DNA of 64,000 bases from Vibrio sp. CDRSL-10 TSBA (GCA_039696685.1 CP155566.1:3100001-3164000); one strand, 5' to 3'; numbered from the stretch's first letter, positions 1 through 11,579 are shown. Program-made: numbers and translations. Notes: a model not told the origin generated them from the letters alone.

Positions 1-159
1 ATGACATCGCCACAAGGTTACGCCGGACAGAAGTCAGCGATAGGATTGCTTGTGGCACCTATTCCTCACAGATATTTCGTGATAAGACCCGAAATTATCT
101 AGATATGGTGCCAGTAATGCAACTTTAATTTTTACCGACCACCAATATTGACGGGTAAG
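1..159. other. Spacer downstream of pilQ
   Basis: No gene is visible here. In vibrios pilQ is followed by aroK on the same strand, so this is probably the pilQ-aroK spacer, with aroK lying beyond the window edge (inference). I see no terminator hairpin. Confidence 0.4.
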
Positions 160-1591
160 TTACTGAATCACAACTTTCGGTGTGACGAAGATCAGCAGCT
201 CACCTTTACCGCTTTGCTGGTAACTGCGCCGGAACAATGCCCCCAGCCACGGCAAATCCCCCAGCAGCGGCACCTTATCCACCGTATGGCTGACACTGTG
301 CTGGAAAATACCGCCCAGCACCACGGTTTCACCGTCATTAACCAGCACCTGGGTACCTATACGCTGCGTGTTGATCGCAACCGCTTCACCGGTTCCGGTC
401 TGCACGACTTCGCCCGGCCGGTCCTGGGTGACATTCAGATCCAGCACCAGGCGATTATCCGGCGTAATCTGCGGTGTCACCTTAAGGCTCAGTACGGCCT
501 TTTTAAACGCCACGCTGGTCGCCCCGCTCGATGACGACTCGAGATACGGAATTTCTGTACCCTGCTCAATAAAAGCCGGCTGCTGATTGGTCGTGATAAG
601 GCGCGGACTAGAGATAATTTCTGCTTTCGACTCACGCTGCAATGCCGACAGTTCAAGATCAAGCAAGGTGTCAGAGCCAAGACGCGCCACCTGAAACGCA
701 ATCGTGGAAGCATTCAGTGAGGTGGCGGCCAGATTGACGTTGAGCCGGTCTTCCAGTGCAAGTTCGCCCGACTCATCCGCCAGGGCTGCGCCGGCAAACA
801 GATTCTCCTCCAGCGAAGCCCCTATCCGGCCATGCGCGGGAGAAGAATGAAATCCCCAGCGTACCCCAAGTTCATCTAAATCACCTTCATTGATACTGAC
901 AATACGCGCTTCAATCTGCACCTGCTTCACCGGCACATCGAGCGCTCGGACCATTTTCGCGATATCCGCAACGTTCGGCGCCAGATCGCGCACCAGCAGT
1001 GCATTGGTACGTTCATCAACACTGAGCGAAACCGCGCTCAGACAGCAAGCCAAAATTGCCGTCCGTCGCAATGATCGCCGCCATGTCCTGCGCTCTGGCA
1101 TAATGCACCGTGACCACCTGGCTCTGCAGCGGCGCCAGGAGCTGCGCCTGCTCCCTGTGATGCTGCGCCTGACGGGCAAACTCATCCTGCGGCGCAATCA
1201 GCATCACACCATCCGCCAGTTGCATCTCCAGCCCACGGTGGCGCAGGATAAGATTGAGTGCCTGCTGCCAGGTAACGTCCTCCAGGCGCAGCGTCAGCTC
1301 ACCCTGTACACTATCGGACACCACCAGATTGAACCCCTGATAATCCGCCAGCAACTGCAGCACACTGCGCAGCTCTATCGTCTGAAAGTTAAGTGAGATC
1401 CGGTCGCTTTCACCGGGCTTAGCTGGGCTGATATTCTTCGCCGCGCTGGTCGCCTTTTCGCTCGCCAGCACGGTCAGCGGACCGCTCACCGCCAGCATCA
1501 GCATCACTATCAGCAGGCGCAGCAGAGACACAACCGGCAATCTCAGCCAGGCAAAACGACTTACCGGTTCAGGACATCGCATCATATTCAC
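160..1591 (-). CDS. pilQ: Type IV pilus secretin PilQ (frameshifted as sequenced)
   Basis: Outer-membrane secretin through which the type IV (competence-type) pilus passes. The repaired product is about 476 aa. It has an N-terminal hydrophobic signal segment (about residues 18-42, ending near VLAS), a secretin/TonB N-terminal domain (ISLNFQTIELRSVLQLLADY), an N1-type domain and a C-terminal secretin domain (VEARIVSINEGDLDELGVRW, then VPLLGDLPWLGALFR). It is shorter than many PilQ proteins, and I see no room for AMIN domains. It is the last gene of pilMNOPQ and overlaps the pilP stop. The start is a GTG at 1591, with an ATG at 1585 as the alternative. One extra base in GAAAC at 1028-1032 (plus strand) splits the frame; reading GAAC restores it through LLSERGSLSVDERTNALLVR. 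Confidence 0.9.
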
Positions 1592-2073
1592 AGTGCGCTC
1601 AACTCCATTTTGATAGTCAGTGGCTCGGGCCGGTTACAGTTTTTATTCTCAGCCAGCACCAGCCACAACGAGCGAGCATCGATTCGTTCCACCCGCGCGT
1701 CTGCCAGTTGATCGCCGACCTTAACTTGCACCAGTTGCCCGGCCTGAATTTCAATCACAGCCAGGCGTTGCTGCTCATTACCTAGCACGGCTTTCAATAA
1801 CCAACCGCCCTCAGCAGGCCATGCTTCATCCTCCGGCCGCGGCAAAGGCAACACATTTCGGCAGAGCTCGGAAGCATCATCGGCAGTGGACGGTACTGCA
1901 AACGGATTACTGACCGCGCGATGGCGCTGGGCATCCGCTCCGCTCAACGGCTTTGCTTCGGCGGCAAAAGAGTCGGCAGTAAAGGGGGCGGCGGCGAAGA
2001 CACAATGTCCAGTCAGCACCAGCACCGCAGGCAATAGTCTATGGCTGAGACGCCGCATTCCTGATCTAGTCAT
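1588..2073 (-). CDS. pilP: Type IV pilus assembly lipoprotein-like protein PilP
   Basis: Inner-membrane-anchored periplasmic protein that links the PilMNO platform to the PilQ secretin. It has 161 aa, an N-terminal hydrophobic signal segment (LLPAVLVLTGHCVFA, possibly lipidated at the Cys), a linker, and a C-terminal beta domain (WLLKAVLGNEQQRLAVIEIQ). The ATG at 2073 overlaps the pilO stop and has GGGAG five bases upstream; an internal ATG at 2058 is a less likely start. The reading frame is intact. Confidence 0.88.
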   Translation of the reverse strand: MTRSGMRRLSHRLLPAVLVLTGHCVFAAAPFTADSFAAEAKPLSGADAQRHRAVSNPFAVPSTADDASELCRNVLPLPRPEDEAWPAEGGWLLKAVLGNEQQRLAVIEIQAGQLVQVKVGDQLADARVERIDARSLWLVLAENKNCNRPEPLTIKMELSAL

Positions 2074-2671
2074 CCTCACTCCCGAACTCATCATCACGCT
2101 GAAACTCATCAGCCAGATAGGTAAAACCGCGGGCACGGATCTGCAGCCGTGACTGATCCGGGGAGGTGCGCTGCCAGTGCACCTCAGCCAACAGCACACC
2201 AAAAGGCAGTGCCGCCAGATCGCGCATAAACTGCTGCAGCGCCGGATACTCACCACTGGCTTCCAGACGCAGTGGTACCCGCAGCAATTCCTCCTCAGGC
2301 TCCGCGGTTTGCCATTCAAGCCGGGTCAGCACCAACTGATGCTGCGCAGCCAACTGACTGATGTGATTTAACAAAGGCGCCAACTGGTGCTGACGAGGAA
2401 ACTGGCGCAGTAACGCCTCATGACTCGCCTGCAGCTCGGCATATTGGTCCTGCAAAGTCTGCAGTTCATGTTTCGCCTCAGCCAGTTGACGCAGATCCTG
2501 GCTGAGCTGCTCAATTTTCTGCTCGAGGGATGAGGCAAACCGCTGCTGAGGCAGCAGGTGCCACTGATAACCGACAGCTGCCACAATCAGCACCAGCAGC
2601 AGACGCAGCAACCACTGCGCGCCGGGTGGCCATTGCGCCATCTCACTGAGATCAAAGTGTAAATCACCCAT
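2066..2671 (-). CDS. pilO: Type IV pilus inner-membrane platform protein PilO
   Basis: Bitopic inner-membrane protein that pairs with PilN in the pilus alignment complex. It has 201 aa: a short cytoplasmic start (MGDLHFDLSEMAQWPPGAQ), a membrane helix (about residues 20-40, LLRLLLVLIVAAVGYQW), a periplasmic coiled coil rich in Glu, Gln and Leu, and a ferredoxin-like C-terminus. The ATG at 2671 overlaps the pilN stop as TAATG. The frame appears fused to pilN as sequenced, but that fusion comes from the extra base in pilN and is not real. Confidence 0.88.
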   Translation of the reverse strand: MGDLHFDLSEMAQWPPGAQWLLRLLLVLIVAAVGYQWHLLPQQRFASSLEQKIEQLSQDLRQLAEAKHELQTLQDQYAELQASHEALLRQFPRQHQLAPLLNHISQLAAQHQLVLTRLEWQTAEPEEELLRVPLRLEASGEYPALQQFMRDLAALPFGVLLAEVHWQRTSPDQSRLQIRARGFTYLADEFQRDDEFGSEDD

Positions 2672-3235
2672 TATGGCAGCACCGCCTGATCGGGCTGCAA
2701 CCGGAAACGACAGCTCAAACGGCTGATAAATGCTGCCAAAGCGATGTTCAGGAGCAGCAATAAGTTCGATATTGACAGCGCGGACTGGCGTTGCCTGTTG
2801 CAACTGTTCGAGCAGGTTGTGCAGACGGTCGGCGGCCAGGCTGACTCCGCGCACCTCCACCAGATCCGCGCTCTGCGTGACGCTGTCGAGATAGACACCA
2901 GATGGCACCGCTGAGGCCAGTTGCTGCATTAGTCGCTCCGCATGATGGCGCTGGTCCAGCAGTTGTTGCCAGGTTTCCTGATGCGCGCGTATACGAGTCA
3001 GCTTATGCTGCCACTCGGCAAGTTGCGGCAGATAGCGCGCCAACTGAGCAGACTGCAGCTGTAACTCGCCAAGCTGCTGCTGACGCTGAGTGATTGTGCT
3101 TTGTTGCTGCCAGGCCACCAAGGCGAGCAGCACCAGCCCGAATATTACCGAAGCCAGGCTGGCAACCATAAAACGGCGCTGAGCGGTAATGCGCTTCTGT
3201 TCGCGCCAGGGCAGGAAGTTCACCTCCGCGCTCAT
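2671..3235 (-). CDS. pilN: Type IV pilus inner-membrane platform protein PilN (frameshifted as sequenced)
   Basis: Inner-membrane partner of PilO; its cytoplasmic N-terminus binds PilM. The repaired product is about 187 aa and starts with the PilN signature MSAEVNFLPWREQKR, followed by a membrane helix (FMVASLASVIFGLVLLALVAW) and a Gln-rich periplasmic coiled coil. One extra base in GAAAC at 2704-2708 (plus strand) shifts the last 15 codons and runs the frame into pilO. Reading GAAC gives the ending FELSFRLQPDQAVLP and a stop that overlaps the pilO ATG. The start overlaps the end of pilM. Confidence 0.87.
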
Positions 3236-4215
3236 CGAACCGCCCCCGACAATAACTGCTGTTGCCAGCGTAAACCCGATAATGCCAGCGCCATCGCCAG
3301 GGCATAGCAATGCGGTTTCTCAGCCGGGCTTGCGCCGCCCGTCCGCTCCAGACCATCGAATGCCGAAAGCAATTCACAAGGCAGACCCGCAGTCAGCGGG
3401 GTGCTGAGCAGTTGTTCGGCTCCGCCGCCACACAGCCATAGTCCGGCCACCACATCACTGCCGTGCAGGGCTGACAGGCGTTGCAGTTCACGCTGCAGGC
3501 AATCAAGTAACATGTCGTCCGCCACAGCTCCGGCAACGGACGACATGACTGGGAAGGTTAAAGCCGGAGTCTGAGTAAAGCTCTGTTGTCTGTAGTAAAA
3601 ACTGCCGTCGGGCAGCTGCATAGTTAAGGTCAGCCACCGCTGGCCGACATCGACCAGCAGGCAGTCACTGCGCCCCTGCTGCACGCTGTACCAGTACCAC
3701 AAACCACGCATCACCTGACTGAGCAGGGCCAGTTGCAGAGGTTGCCATCCAGCCCCGCGCAGCGCATCGACCCGGCTTTGCACCACTTCACTCCGGGTCG
3801 CATACACCTGCCCCTCCTGCTTACCCTCAGCGCTAAGAGAATCAGATTGCATAATGTAATCCAGCTGCAGCGCATCAAGCGGCATGGGGGACTGCTGCGC
3901 AAAGGCCTGGTAGACCGCAAACTCTTGTTCGTTAGCATCTAAAGCACTATCTATTTGTATTTGTTTAGTTATTACCGAACTGTCCGGCACTGCCAGCGCC
4001 ACTTTACGACTAAATAGCGGTAATCCCTTTTTTAGTTCTTTGAGTTTCTTTACAATTTTCTGATAATTCAGCGTGTGGTTATCAGCGAAAATATCATCAG
4101 GTACGACTATCTCCTGACAACCGAGCAGCGAGTAAGATTCACGATGCGGTTTTAATAGCACGGCTTTAATACTGTGGTGGCCGATATCGACACCTGCAAC
4201 TAATGATTGACCCAT
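3232..4215 (-). CDS. pilM: Type IV pilus assembly ATPase-fold protein PilM
   Basis: Cytoplasmic actin-like protein that binds the PilN N-terminus and connects the pilus platform to the motor. It has 327 aa, with the actin-fold phosphate-1 motif near the start (VAGVDIGHHSIKAVLLKPHR) and a second sugar-kinase-like motif (CLLVDVGQRWLTLTMQL). It is the first gene of the pilMNOPQ operon, and each downstream gene overlaps its neighbour. I chose the ATG at 4215 because MGQSLVAG matches the family start; an in-frame ATG at 4242 would add nine residues. The frame is intact. Confidence 0.88.
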   Translation of the reverse strand: MGQSLVAGVDIGHHSIKAVLLKPHRESYSLLGCQEIVVPDDIFADNHTLNYQKIVKKLKELKKGLPLFSRKVALAVPDSSVITKQIQIDSALDANEQEFAVYQAFAQQSPMPLDALQLDYIMQSDSLSAEGKQEGQVYATRSEVVQSRVDALRGAGWQPLQLALLSQVMRGLWYWYSVQQGRSDCLLVDVGQRWLTLTMQLPDGSFYYRQQSFTQTPALTFPVMSSVAGAVADDMLLDCLQRELQRLSALHGSDVVAGLWLCGGGAEQLLSTPLTAGLPCELLSAFDGLERTGGASPAEKPHCYALAMALALSGLRWQQQLLSGAVR

Positions 4216-4422
4216 AAATAAGATTAACTCCAGTAACAACACTCTGTGACCAAGTGATTTGCAACGTAGCGCCAGGCGCTGAAAGCGATATTCGTAACAG
4301 AGCTCAGTGCGCCAAACAGCTTTATGCGAAAAATAGCTGCGTTACATTTTTAAGTGCTGAGGTTTTAGTCTAGAGTACAAGGGTTTCCATTAGGGCAGCC
4401 TCTACTAAACAGGGATTCTCCG
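4216..4422. promoter_or_regulatory. Divergent promoter region pilM / mrcA
   Basis: A 207 bp gap between divergently transcribed genes that must hold both promoters. I do not see a strong consensus site and assign no specific element. Confidence 0.5.
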
Positions 4423-6903
4423 GTGAAGTTCATAAAGCGTTTATTAGTATTTTCATTGATTTGCATTATTCTTGGAGTCACAACAATCTTTGGCTTCTAC
4501 TATTATGTAAAGCCTGACCTCCCAGATGTGGCGACACTGCGCGATGTAAAGTTGCAGACGCCAATGCAGGTCTTCAGTCGCGACGGCAAACTGATTGCTC
4601 AGTTTGGTGAGCAGCGCCGTATTCCGCTCAAACTGGACGAAATGCCGAAAGAGCTGGTCGAGGCGATCATCGCCACCGAAGACTCACGCTTCTACGAACA
4701 TTTCGGCTTTGACCCAATCGGCATCACCCGTGCCGCGTTCGCTGTCATTGCGACCGGCAGCGCTTCTCAGGGTGCGAGTACCATTACGCAGCAGCTGGCA
4801 CGTAACTTTTTCTTGTCCAACGAGAAGAAGATCATGCGAAAAATCAAAGAGATTTTTATCGCCGTGCATATCGAGCAACTGCTGAGCAAAGACGAAATCC
4901 TTGAGCTGTACCTGAATAAAATTTATCTCGGCTACCGTTCTTACGGGGTCGGCGCGGCCGCACAGGCCTACTTTGGTAAAGAAGTGAAAGATCTGACCTT
5001 AGGTGAGATCGCCATGATCGCTGGTCTGCCAAAAGCACCGTCGACCATGAACCCTATCTACTCGCTTGAGCGTGCGACCCATCGTCGTAACGTGGTACTG
5101 CAACGTATGCTGGATGAGAAATACATCACCCAGGCGCAGTATGAAGAAGCACGGAACGAAGTATTGCAGTCACGCTACCACGGTGCGGAAATTTCGCTTA
5201 ACGCACCTTACGTCGCCGAAATTGCCCGCGCCTGGATGATCGACCGCTACGGCGAAGATGCGTATACCTCAGGTATGAACGTCTACACCACTGTCGATTC
5301 CAAACTGCAGAAAGCGGCCAATCGCGCCGCGCTGGATAACCTGCTGGCTTATGATGAACGCCACGGTTACCGCGGTGCGGAAAAAGAACTGTGGAAATCA
5401 GGTCAGGCAGCATGGGACGAAGAAAAAATTCGCGACCATCTGCAGGATGAGCCGACCTACAACGATCTCTACCCTGCTGTCGTGGTGAAGGTTGACCAGC
5501 AATCCGCTCAGGTTTGGGTCAAAAACAACGGCCTGCAAACCATCGTCTGGGATGATATGAACTGGGCCCGCCGCTTCATCACCGATGAACGTCAGGGCGC
5601 GCTGCCAAAAGCGGCCGGTGACATCATGGCGGCTGGTCAGCAAATCTGGGTACGTCAGTTACATCAAGATGATGCAGAGCAACAACACTGGAAACTGAGC
5701 CAGGTACCGAATGCGCAGACCGCATTTGTTGCCATGGACCCGGAAAACGGAGCAGTCCGAGCTCTGGTCGGCGGCTTTAACTTCGTCCACAACAAGTTCA
5801 ACCGTGCGACGCAGTCAGTACGTCAGGTCGGCTCCAGTATCAAGCCGTTCATCTACTCTGCCGCGCTGGATAAAGGCATGACCCTGGCCAGTCTGATCAA
5901 CGACGCACCGATTAACCAGTGGGATCAGAGCCAGGGCACCGCATGGCGTCCGAAGAACTCGCCACCGACTTATGGCGGCCCGACCCGTCTCCGTATTGGC
6001 CTGGCGCAGTCGAAAAACGTGATGGCAGTGCGGGTACTGCGTGAAGTTGGCCTGGATGATACGCGTCAGTATCTGACCCGTTTTGGTTTTGAACTGGATA
6101 AATTGCCACGTTCAGAAACCATCGCACTGGGTGCCGGCAGCCTGACTCCGGTCAAGATGGCACAAGGTTACTCGGTCTTCGCCAATGGCGGCTACTATGT
6201 TGAGCCATACTACATCAGCAAAGTGATGGGCCCGTTCGGCGAACCTGAATATGAGGCGACACCGAAAGTTATCTGCCATCAGGCCTGTGACCAGACCGAT
6301 ATTAACGGCATCAGCGAGCAGGATGCGGACACTCAGTATGCACCACAAGTGATCTCTGAGCAGAACGCCTTCCTGGTGCGCGAAATGATGTACAGCAACA
6401 TCTGGGGTGGTGGTGACTGGCGTGAAGGGACCGGCTGGAACGGCACGGGTTGGCGCGCACAAGCGCTGAAACGCCGTGACATCGGTGGTAAAACCGGCAC
6501 AACCAACGATTCCAAAGATGCGTGGTACAACGGCTTTGCTCCTGGCATTGTCGCCACCGCCTGGGTCGGTTTTGATGAGCACAGCCGCGATCTGGGTCGC
6601 AGTACACCAAACCCTGCGATTGAAGATGATGTGTCTGGTGTGGAAGCCGGTGCGAAAACGGCTCAGCCAGCCTGGATCGAATTCATGCAGCAAGCCCTGC
6701 AAGGGGTTGGCGAGCAGGATAAGAAAGTGCCGGATGGCATCTCACGAGTGCGTATCGACCGCAACACCGGGCTGCTGACCAATAAGCTTGATGGCAGCTC
6801 AATGTTTGAGTACTTTGCCGACGGCACCGAGCCTGAGGATTACGTCAGCGAGTCGTCGACCAACAGTACCTACACCAACGATGAGAACGAATCCCTGTTC
6901 TGA
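4423..6903 (+). CDS. mrcA: Penicillin-binding protein 1A, bifunctional
   Basis: Peptidoglycan glycosyltransferase and D,D-transpeptidase anchored in the inner membrane. It has 826 aa: a membrane anchor (residues 5-28), a GT51 domain with the catalytic Glu86 in ATEDSRFYEHFGFD, an OB-like insert, and a transpeptidase domain with the nucleophile Ser471 in GSSIKPF, a SKN motif near 530, and KTGTTN at 690-695. The acidic tail is unstructured. The start is GTG (GTG AAG TTC), with AGGGA eight bases upstream. At 2.5 kb it is one of the longest genes here without the frameshift seen elsewhere, although it contains several GTTC sites. It is divergent from the pilus operon, as in other gammaproteobacteria. 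Confidence 0.95.
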   Translation: MKFIKRLLVFSLICIILGVTTIFGFYYYVKPDLPDVATLRDVKLQTPMQVFSRDGKLIAQFGEQRRIPLKLDEMPKELVEAIIATEDSRFYEHFGFDPIGITRAAFAVIATGSASQGASTITQQLARNFFLSNEKKIMRKIKEIFIAVHIEQLLSKDEILELYLNKIYLGYRSYGVGAAAQAYFGKEVKDLTLGEIAMIAGLPKAPSTMNPIYSLERATHRRNVVLQRMLDEKYITQAQYEEARNEVLQSRYHGAEISLNAPYVAEIARAWMIDRYGEDAYTSGMNVYTTVDSKLQKAANRAALDNLLAYDERHGYRGAEKELWKSGQAAWDEEKIRDHLQDEPTYNDLYPAVVVKVDQQSAQVWVKNNGLQTIVWDDMNWARRFITDERQGALPKAAGDIMAAGQQIWVRQLHQDDAEQQHWKLSQVPNAQTAFVAMDPENGAVRALVGGFNFVHNKFNRATQSVRQVGSSIKPFIYSAALDKGMTLASLINDAPINQWDQSQGTAWRPKNSPPTYGGPTRLRIGLAQSKNVMAVRVLREVGLDDTRQYLTRFGFELDKLPRSETIALGAGSLTPVKMAQGYSVFANGGYYVEPYYISKVMGPFGEPEYEATPKVICHQACDQTDINGISEQDADTQYAPQVISEQNAFLVREMMYSNIWGGGDWREGTGWNGTGWRAQALKRRDIGGKTGTTNDSKDAWYNGFAPGIVATAWVGFDEHSRDLGRSTPNPAIEDDVSGVEAGAKTAQPAWIEFMQQALQGVGEQDKKVPDGISRVRIDRNTGLLTNKLDGSSMFEYFADGTEPEDYVSESSTNSTYTNDENESLF

Positions 6904-6919
6904 TTGTCAGGCAAGATCG

Positions 6920-6949
6920 AAAAGAGGCTGAATATTCAGCCTCTTTTTT
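6920..6949 (+). terminator. Rho-independent terminator after mrcA
   Basis: Perfect stem AAAGAGGCTGAATATTCAGCCTCTTT followed by a T run. Because of the symmetric A and T runs it may also act on oxyR transcripts from the other side. Confidence 0.85.
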
Positions 6950-6985
6950 GTTTCTCTTTTTTGCTTATCAGCGTGAGATTAATGA

Positions 6986-7907
6986 TCAGGCAGCGGTCAG
7001 ACCGGTGGCGGTTTTCGGCAGCGCCATCAAACAGTCATGCATTGCCGCAGCCAGAGTCTCAAAACGCTGTCTGAGCGGAGAGCCCGGACGGTACACCAGT
7101 ACCAGGCGGCGCGAAGGAACCGGATTGACCGCTTTAACATAGCACACACCGTCTTTGACCTTTTCTGCAGGCAGCGACAGCTCAGGCAACAGAGTAATGC
7201 CGCCTCCGGCCGCAACCATATTGCGCAGCGTCTCCAGACTGGTGGCCTTAAAACGTTCATCATCCTGAGCGCCAGCAGCAAAACAGAAACCCAGCGCCTG
7301 ATCACGCAGGCAGTGACCATCGCCCAGAGCCAGTACGGTTTTGCCTTTCAGCTCCATCATGTCGACTTCATCACGCTCAGCCCACTCATGGCCGCACGGA
7401 ATCGCAATACTCATCGGTTCGACATAAATTTCCAGCTCTTTAAACGGTTCGGTTTCAGCAACCGACGCCAGAAACCAGACAATCGAGCTTCCCCTCTTCA
7501 AGCTGATGGATCAGCTGCTGGGTTTGTGCTTCATGCAGATAGAGTTCCAGCTCGGGAAAACGCTGTTTCAGAGTCGGTACAATACGCGGTAATAAATAGG
7601 GTCCCAGAGTCGGAATAAAGCCGATGTGCATCGGTCCGGTCATCGACCCACCCTGCCCGCTGGCCATATCTTTAAAGGTTTTCACCTCACTCAGAATCCG
7701 CTTAGCCTGCTCGACCAGCTGCAAACCGGCATCGGTAAACAGCACCCGCCGGCTGCTGCGCTCAAGCAGCACCGTACCCAGTTCATCTTCCAGCTTACGA
7801 ATTTGACCACTCAGGGTCGGCTGGCTGACGAAGCAGGCCTCAGCCGCTTTGCGGAAATGCTTATGCTCGGCCAAAGCTACCAAGTATTCAAAATCACGAA
7901 TGTTCAT
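6986..7907 (-). CDS. oxyR: Hydrogen peroxide regulator OxyR (frameshifted as sequenced)
   Basis: LysR-family activator of peroxide defence. The repaired product is about 306 aa, the usual length. It has an N-terminal winged HTH ([21 protein letters not shown]) and a regulatory domain with the redox Cys pair in [14 protein letters not shown] (about residues 199 and 208), which forms a disulfide on oxidation. One extra base in GAAAC at 7471-7475 (plus strand) splits it; GAAC gives [15 protein letters not shown]. It is divergent from the peroxiredoxin-glutaredoxin gene, with an OxyR-like site between them. Confidence 0.92.
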
Positions 7908-7918
7908 TGTGTACCTCT

Positions 7919-7955
7919 ATAGGATGTACCTATCAAAACCATAACATCAAACGAT
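7919..7955. promoter_or_regulatory. Predicted OxyR operator
   Basis: ATAG-N7-CTAT at 7919-7933, seven bases, then ATAA-N7-CGAT at 7941-7955. This fits the spacing of the published OxyR consensus (ATAG-N7-CTAT-N7-ATAG-N7-CTAT), with 14 of 16 core bases matching. It begins 12 bp upstream of the oxyR start and about 95 bp upstream of the peroxiredoxin start, so it could serve autorepression and activation together. Confidence 0.65.
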
Positions 7956-8050
7956 TAGAGCTATCAAAGTATTTATTCAATAATGGCGTCATCAACAGGG
8001 GGAAATCACTTTGCCCTGGACATGAATCTAAAACTTGGAAGGAAAACAGT

Positions 8051-8792
8051 ATGTTTGTATCGAAAGAAGGTCAGTCAGTCCCTCAGGTTACGTTCCCGAC
8101 TCGTCAGGGCGATCAATGGGTCAATGTCAGCAGTGATGAACTGTTTGCTAACAAAACCGTGATTGTATTCAGCCTGCCGGGCGCGTTCACCCCGACCTGC
8201 TCCAGCAGTCACCTGCCACGCTACAACGAACTGTTTTCGGTCTTCAAAGATCATGGCGTCGATGACATCATCTGTATGTCGGTCAACGATACCTTTGTGA
8301 TGAATGCCTGGAAAAACGATCAGGAAGCCGAAAACATCACCTTTATTCCTGATGGTAACGGCGACTTCACCTCAGGCATGGGCATGCTGGTCGACAAGCG
8401 TGATCTTGGTTTCGGTCAGCGTTCATGGCGCTACAGCATGCTGGTACGTAACGGTATCGTGGAAAAAATGTTTATCGAACCCAACGAACCGGGCGACCCG
8501 TTTAAAGTCTCTGACGCCGATACGATGCTGAGCTACCTGGCGCCGGAGTTTAAAACCCAGGAATCGATTACGGTATTCAGCAAACCGGGCTGTCCGTTTC
8601 TGTGCTAAAGCCAAGCAGAATCTGATTGACGCCGGTCTGCAGTATGAAGAGGTGATTCTGGGTAAAGATGCCACCAGCGTCAGCCTGCGCGCCATCACCG
8701 GTCGAACCACAGTGCCGCAGGTGTTTATCGGTGGTAAACATATTGGTGGCAGCGAAGAGCTGGAAAGCTACTTAATCAGCCGCAGCGCATAA
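8051..8792 (+). CDS. Hybrid peroxiredoxin-glutaredoxin (frameshifted as sequenced)
   Basis: Glutathione-dependent peroxidase that couples a Prx5-type peroxiredoxin to its own glutaredoxin reductant. The repaired product is 246 aa. The peroxidatic Cys50 lies in [10 protein letters not shown], and the glutaredoxin domain (about residues 172-246) has CPFC at 181-184, TVPQVFIGG and IGGSEEL. One extra T in GTTTC at 8596-8600 falls inside the CPFC codons; reading GTTC restores KPGCPFCAKAKQ. The ATG at 8051 starts the Prx domain directly; longer upstream starts have no homologous extension. It is divergent from oxyR and probably under OxyR control. Confidence 0.93.
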
Positions 8793-8864
8793 CCATCGCA
8801 AAGCGCCACATACTGAAGGAAGCCGTTCAGTAACCGATGACATTCACCAAATAAGCACGCCCCA

Positions 8865-8894
8865 CCGCCAGCCTCACAAGCTGGCGGTTTTTTT
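8865..8894 (+). terminator. Rho-independent terminator after prx-grx
   Basis: Stem CCGCCAGC / GCTGGCGG with a seven-base loop, followed by seven T. Confidence 0.9.
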
Positions 8895-9044
8895 GTCCGC
8901 GTGCCACAGGCCAAATGACGTTCAATAGCACAAATGCCACCGCTTGCTGTTTTTTTCCTGCTCGCCTTATACTGGAGTCCGCAGTCTCGATTCAGACTGA
9001 CGATAAGTGATTACGGATGAACGATTACAGATGAATAGAAGACG

Positions 9045-9308
9045 ATGAGTTGTTACGACTGTCAAACCCACTGGTTCTGGAAAAAAATCGGCCGCTGCCA
9101 ACGCTGTATGAATCAATTAACCGTGCTGTCGGTGCTGTGCTGGATTATCTGGTGGTTTACCTGCCGCGACACACCGCGCACGATTGAATCCATTACCCTG
9201 CTCATGGCGGCTTTTGCCTGCAATAGTTTGCTGTTACTGCATGTCTGGATGAAGTTCGTGATCCTGCCATTGCGTAAACACAGTGGCAAAGATAAGCGTG
9301 GTGAATAA
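9045..9308 (+). CDS. DUF3624 small membrane protein
   Basis: An 87 aa protein of unknown function that I recognise as the Vibrio DUF3624 family. It has two Cys pairs near the N-terminus (CYDC, then CQRC in GRCQRCMNQL), which suggests a small metal-binding knuckle, followed by two hydrophobic segments (about 24-38 and 48-68). The ribosome site is weak. It stands alone between the prx-grx and argHA terminators. Confidence 0.7.
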   Translation: MSCYDCQTHWFWKKIGRCQRCMNQLTVLSVLCWIIWWFTCRDTPRTIESITLLMAAFACNSLLLLHVWMKFVILPLRKHSGKDKRGE

Positions 9309-9340
9309 TTGACCATTGTAAATGGCGCAGGGCTGACAAG

Positions 9341-9375
9341 AAAAAAAGCCCTGAAACTAAGTCTGTTTCAGGGCT
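9341..9375 (-). terminator. Rho-independent terminator after argHA
   Basis: On the minus strand an 11 bp stem AGCCCTGAAAC / GTTTCAGGGCT is followed by a seven-T run. It lies about 130 bp downstream of the argHA stop. Confidence 0.8.
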
Positions 9376-9450
9376 CTCTTAGAGAGTTCTAAGAAAAAGC
9401 AGTGGTACAGTAATAGACCCTGCTTCCTCTTATTGGTTCCGATAAAAATC

Positions 9451-9470
9451 GATCTTTTTTGATCTTTTTT
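9451..9470. repeat. Tandem 10 bp repeat
   Basis: Two perfect copies of GATCTTTTTT between the argHA stop and its terminator. Function unknown; slippage in an AT tract is a sufficient explanation. Confidence 0.6.
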
Positions 9471-9504
9471 TAAGCGACGTTATGAATGCTTTATATTCAG
9501 CAGC

Positions 9505-11404
<1,900 letters not shown>

Positions 11405-11500
11405 TCACTTGCTTTTGCTAATATGATATTCGACCTGAAACAGGCGATTTATTGTGTTATTTGCCTACCCGTCAAAGTTACGGGAAGTTGAACAAAAAAT

Positions 11501-11535
11501 AAAGTAAAAATTCACTTTTTAAACATACTTATTCA
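11501..11535. promoter_or_regulatory. Predicted tandem ArgR boxes upstream of argHA
   Basis: Two matches to the ARG box core TGAAT-N4-ATTCA, at 11501-11514 (AAAGTAAAAATTCA) and 11522-11535 (AACATACTTATTCA). They are 21 bp apart, the spacing typical of paired ArgR half-operators. The region is very AT-rich and lies 120-155 bp upstream of argHA. Confidence 0.5.
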
Positions 11536-11579
11536 AAAATAACTGGATAACTATGCTTATAATCTCACACATACAACAA

